Below are positions 23,068-23,781 of a stretch of 23,781 nucleotides of DNA, one piece after another (within the stretch, counting starts at the first letter, position 1; every line of letters begins with the position of its first letter). The translations under genes were made by a program, and so were the position numbers. The notes below the pieces were generated by a model. The model was not told where the DNA came from and made no database searches. It saw only the letters and a list, made by a program, of their open reading frames with translations. Source of the DNA: a virus; the IMG/VR virus record IMGVR_UViG_3300031857_001398, positions 1 through 23,781 of that record. One strand, given 5' to 3'.

Positions 23068-23780
23068 TAACGTCTGCCGTCAGGACGAATATCAATACGA
23101 GGTGCACCCAACTGCCAGCAGGTGTTGATTTGGTTTGAGCTAATCTTAAATATCATCTGGCGACCGCGCATGCGGGTAAATATCTGGCCTGTAAACTGCT
23201 CTGTGATAACGTATGTGTTGCTTTTAGCCACAGGTTGTGAAGCTGTACTTGTTACACCAGAACCAGAATTAGACAAACCATACAAAGTCATAGCCACTGC
23301 TGGTAATGCGCCAGCGGGGGTGCTTGTAGCATTCTCAAAAGTCAAGTCAGGTAAGACACGCCACACAAAACCAAAGTTATGGCCGTCACCAATATCAAAC
23401 TCAGACGAGCTAATGTAAGCATCAATCGCAACAGGGGTGCCGGTCGTATTATCATTTAGACCCGTTTCGTGGTTAATCAGATTACCTGTCAGCGTATTAG
23501 GGAAGTAGTTGGCCGCAATTGGGTACGGCTGCAAGCCAGAATCTAACCAAGCCGTACGAGACATAGTACCGTAGTACCAAATCTTCTCAACGTAGTTATA
23601 GATAACGTACCTGTCAATGTTCGTTGCGTTGGCTGAGCAGTAGAACCACCAGACCTCATTGAAACCTTCACTGGTGCCAGAGAACACTTGCAGTGATTGC
23701 TCTTGATTTATGTCGCTAAACACAAAACGGCGCAGGTCACAGTTAAGCGTTTGCACACGACCATCGTAGGAGTAGAACTT
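23067..23780 (-). CDS. P22 gp10-like packaged DNA stabilisation/tail protein, 5' partial
   Basis: Only the C-terminal part is present: the frame is open to the right window edge (K-F-Y-S-Y-D-G-R precede a GTG at 23756). The visible 230 or so residues are strand-rich with repeated aromatic blocks: EGFNEVWWFYCSANATNIDRY, VIYNYVEKIWYYGTMSRTAW, SSEFDIGDGHNFGFVWRVLPD, FTRMRGRQMIFKI, and a closing RIDIRPDGRR. From memory this pattern matches podoviral head-tail closure proteins related to P22 gp10 (packaged DNA stabilisation, beta-propeller type), which plug the portal after packaging. Its place just ahead of the fibre and ejection genes agrees with P22-like order. The family call rests on recalled resemblance, not on a short catalytic motif. 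Confidence 0.75.
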   Translation of the reverse strand, partial: KFYSYDGRVQTLNCDLRRFVFSDINQEQSLQVFSGTSEGFNEVWWFYCSANATNIDRYVIYNYVEKIWYYGTMSRTAWLDSGLQPYPIAANYFPNTLTGNLINHETGLNDNTTGTPVAIDAYISSSEFDIGDGHNFGFVWRVLPDLTFENATSTPAGALPAVAMTLYGLSNSGSGVTSTASQPVAKSNTYVITEQFTGQIFTRMRGRQMIFKISSNQINTCWQLGAPRIDIRPDGRR

Positions 23781-23781
23781 A

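Overview
The window is part of a tailed double-stranded DNA phage genome, most likely a podovirus-like phage of an aquatic bacterium. The virus assignment rests on a dense replication cassette and a DUF3310 gene on the + strand facing a block of virion genes on the - strand. The second block ends in a 2242-residue virion/ejection-type protein. I see no tRNA, integrase, transposase, CRISPR array or phage RNA polymerase. A near-consensus sigma70-type promoter suggests that host RNA polymerase is used. The host cannot be named from this sequence. Both edges cut a gene: DNA polymerase on the left and a P22 gp10-like protein on the right. Terminase, portal, capsid and lysis genes are not present and may lie beyond the edges.

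Left arm (about 1-10100, + strand, genome maintenance). The order is: family A DNA polymerase with a 3'-5' exonuclease domain; a Cas4/RecB-like PD-(D/E)XK nuclease with a predicted Fe-S cluster; an HTH-DUF3310 protein; four small proteins; an SNF2/DEAD-like helicase; a promoter; a coiled-coil phage protein; a putative zinc-containing ssDNA-binding protein; a small HTH protein; a hairpin/terminator-like element; a primase-helicase of AEP, zinc and AAA+ type; and a small conserved protein. Most junctions are ATGA or TAATG overlaps, so this is tightly coupled operon-like transcription. The arm ends in a strong intrinsic terminator at 10134-10165.

Right arm (10161-23781, - strand, virion). In transcription order, right to left: the C-terminal part of a P22 gp10-like packaged-DNA stabilisation/tail protein; a small C1q-like jelly-roll fibre protein; a 997-residue glycine-rich structural protein; a Q/A-rich 341-residue protein; a 484-residue coiled-coil protein; and the 2242-residue polyvalent-type protein. 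The last three occupy positions comparable to the P22 ejection proteins gp7, gp20 and gp16. They are probably delivered into the host with the DNA.

The most interesting material is in the right arm. The giant protein carries a zinc-metallopeptidase motif (HETIH), near-identical ANFFEQF/ANYFEQF motifs at its two extreme ends, and repeated QGD(M/L)F pentapeptides resembling beta-clamp-binding motifs, with a further QGDIF in a neighbouring protein. Three adjacent virion proteins share a short A-E-G-G peptide. In the left arm, the polymerase has leucine at the position equivalent to E. coli Phe762 and alanine in place of the motif C glutamate.
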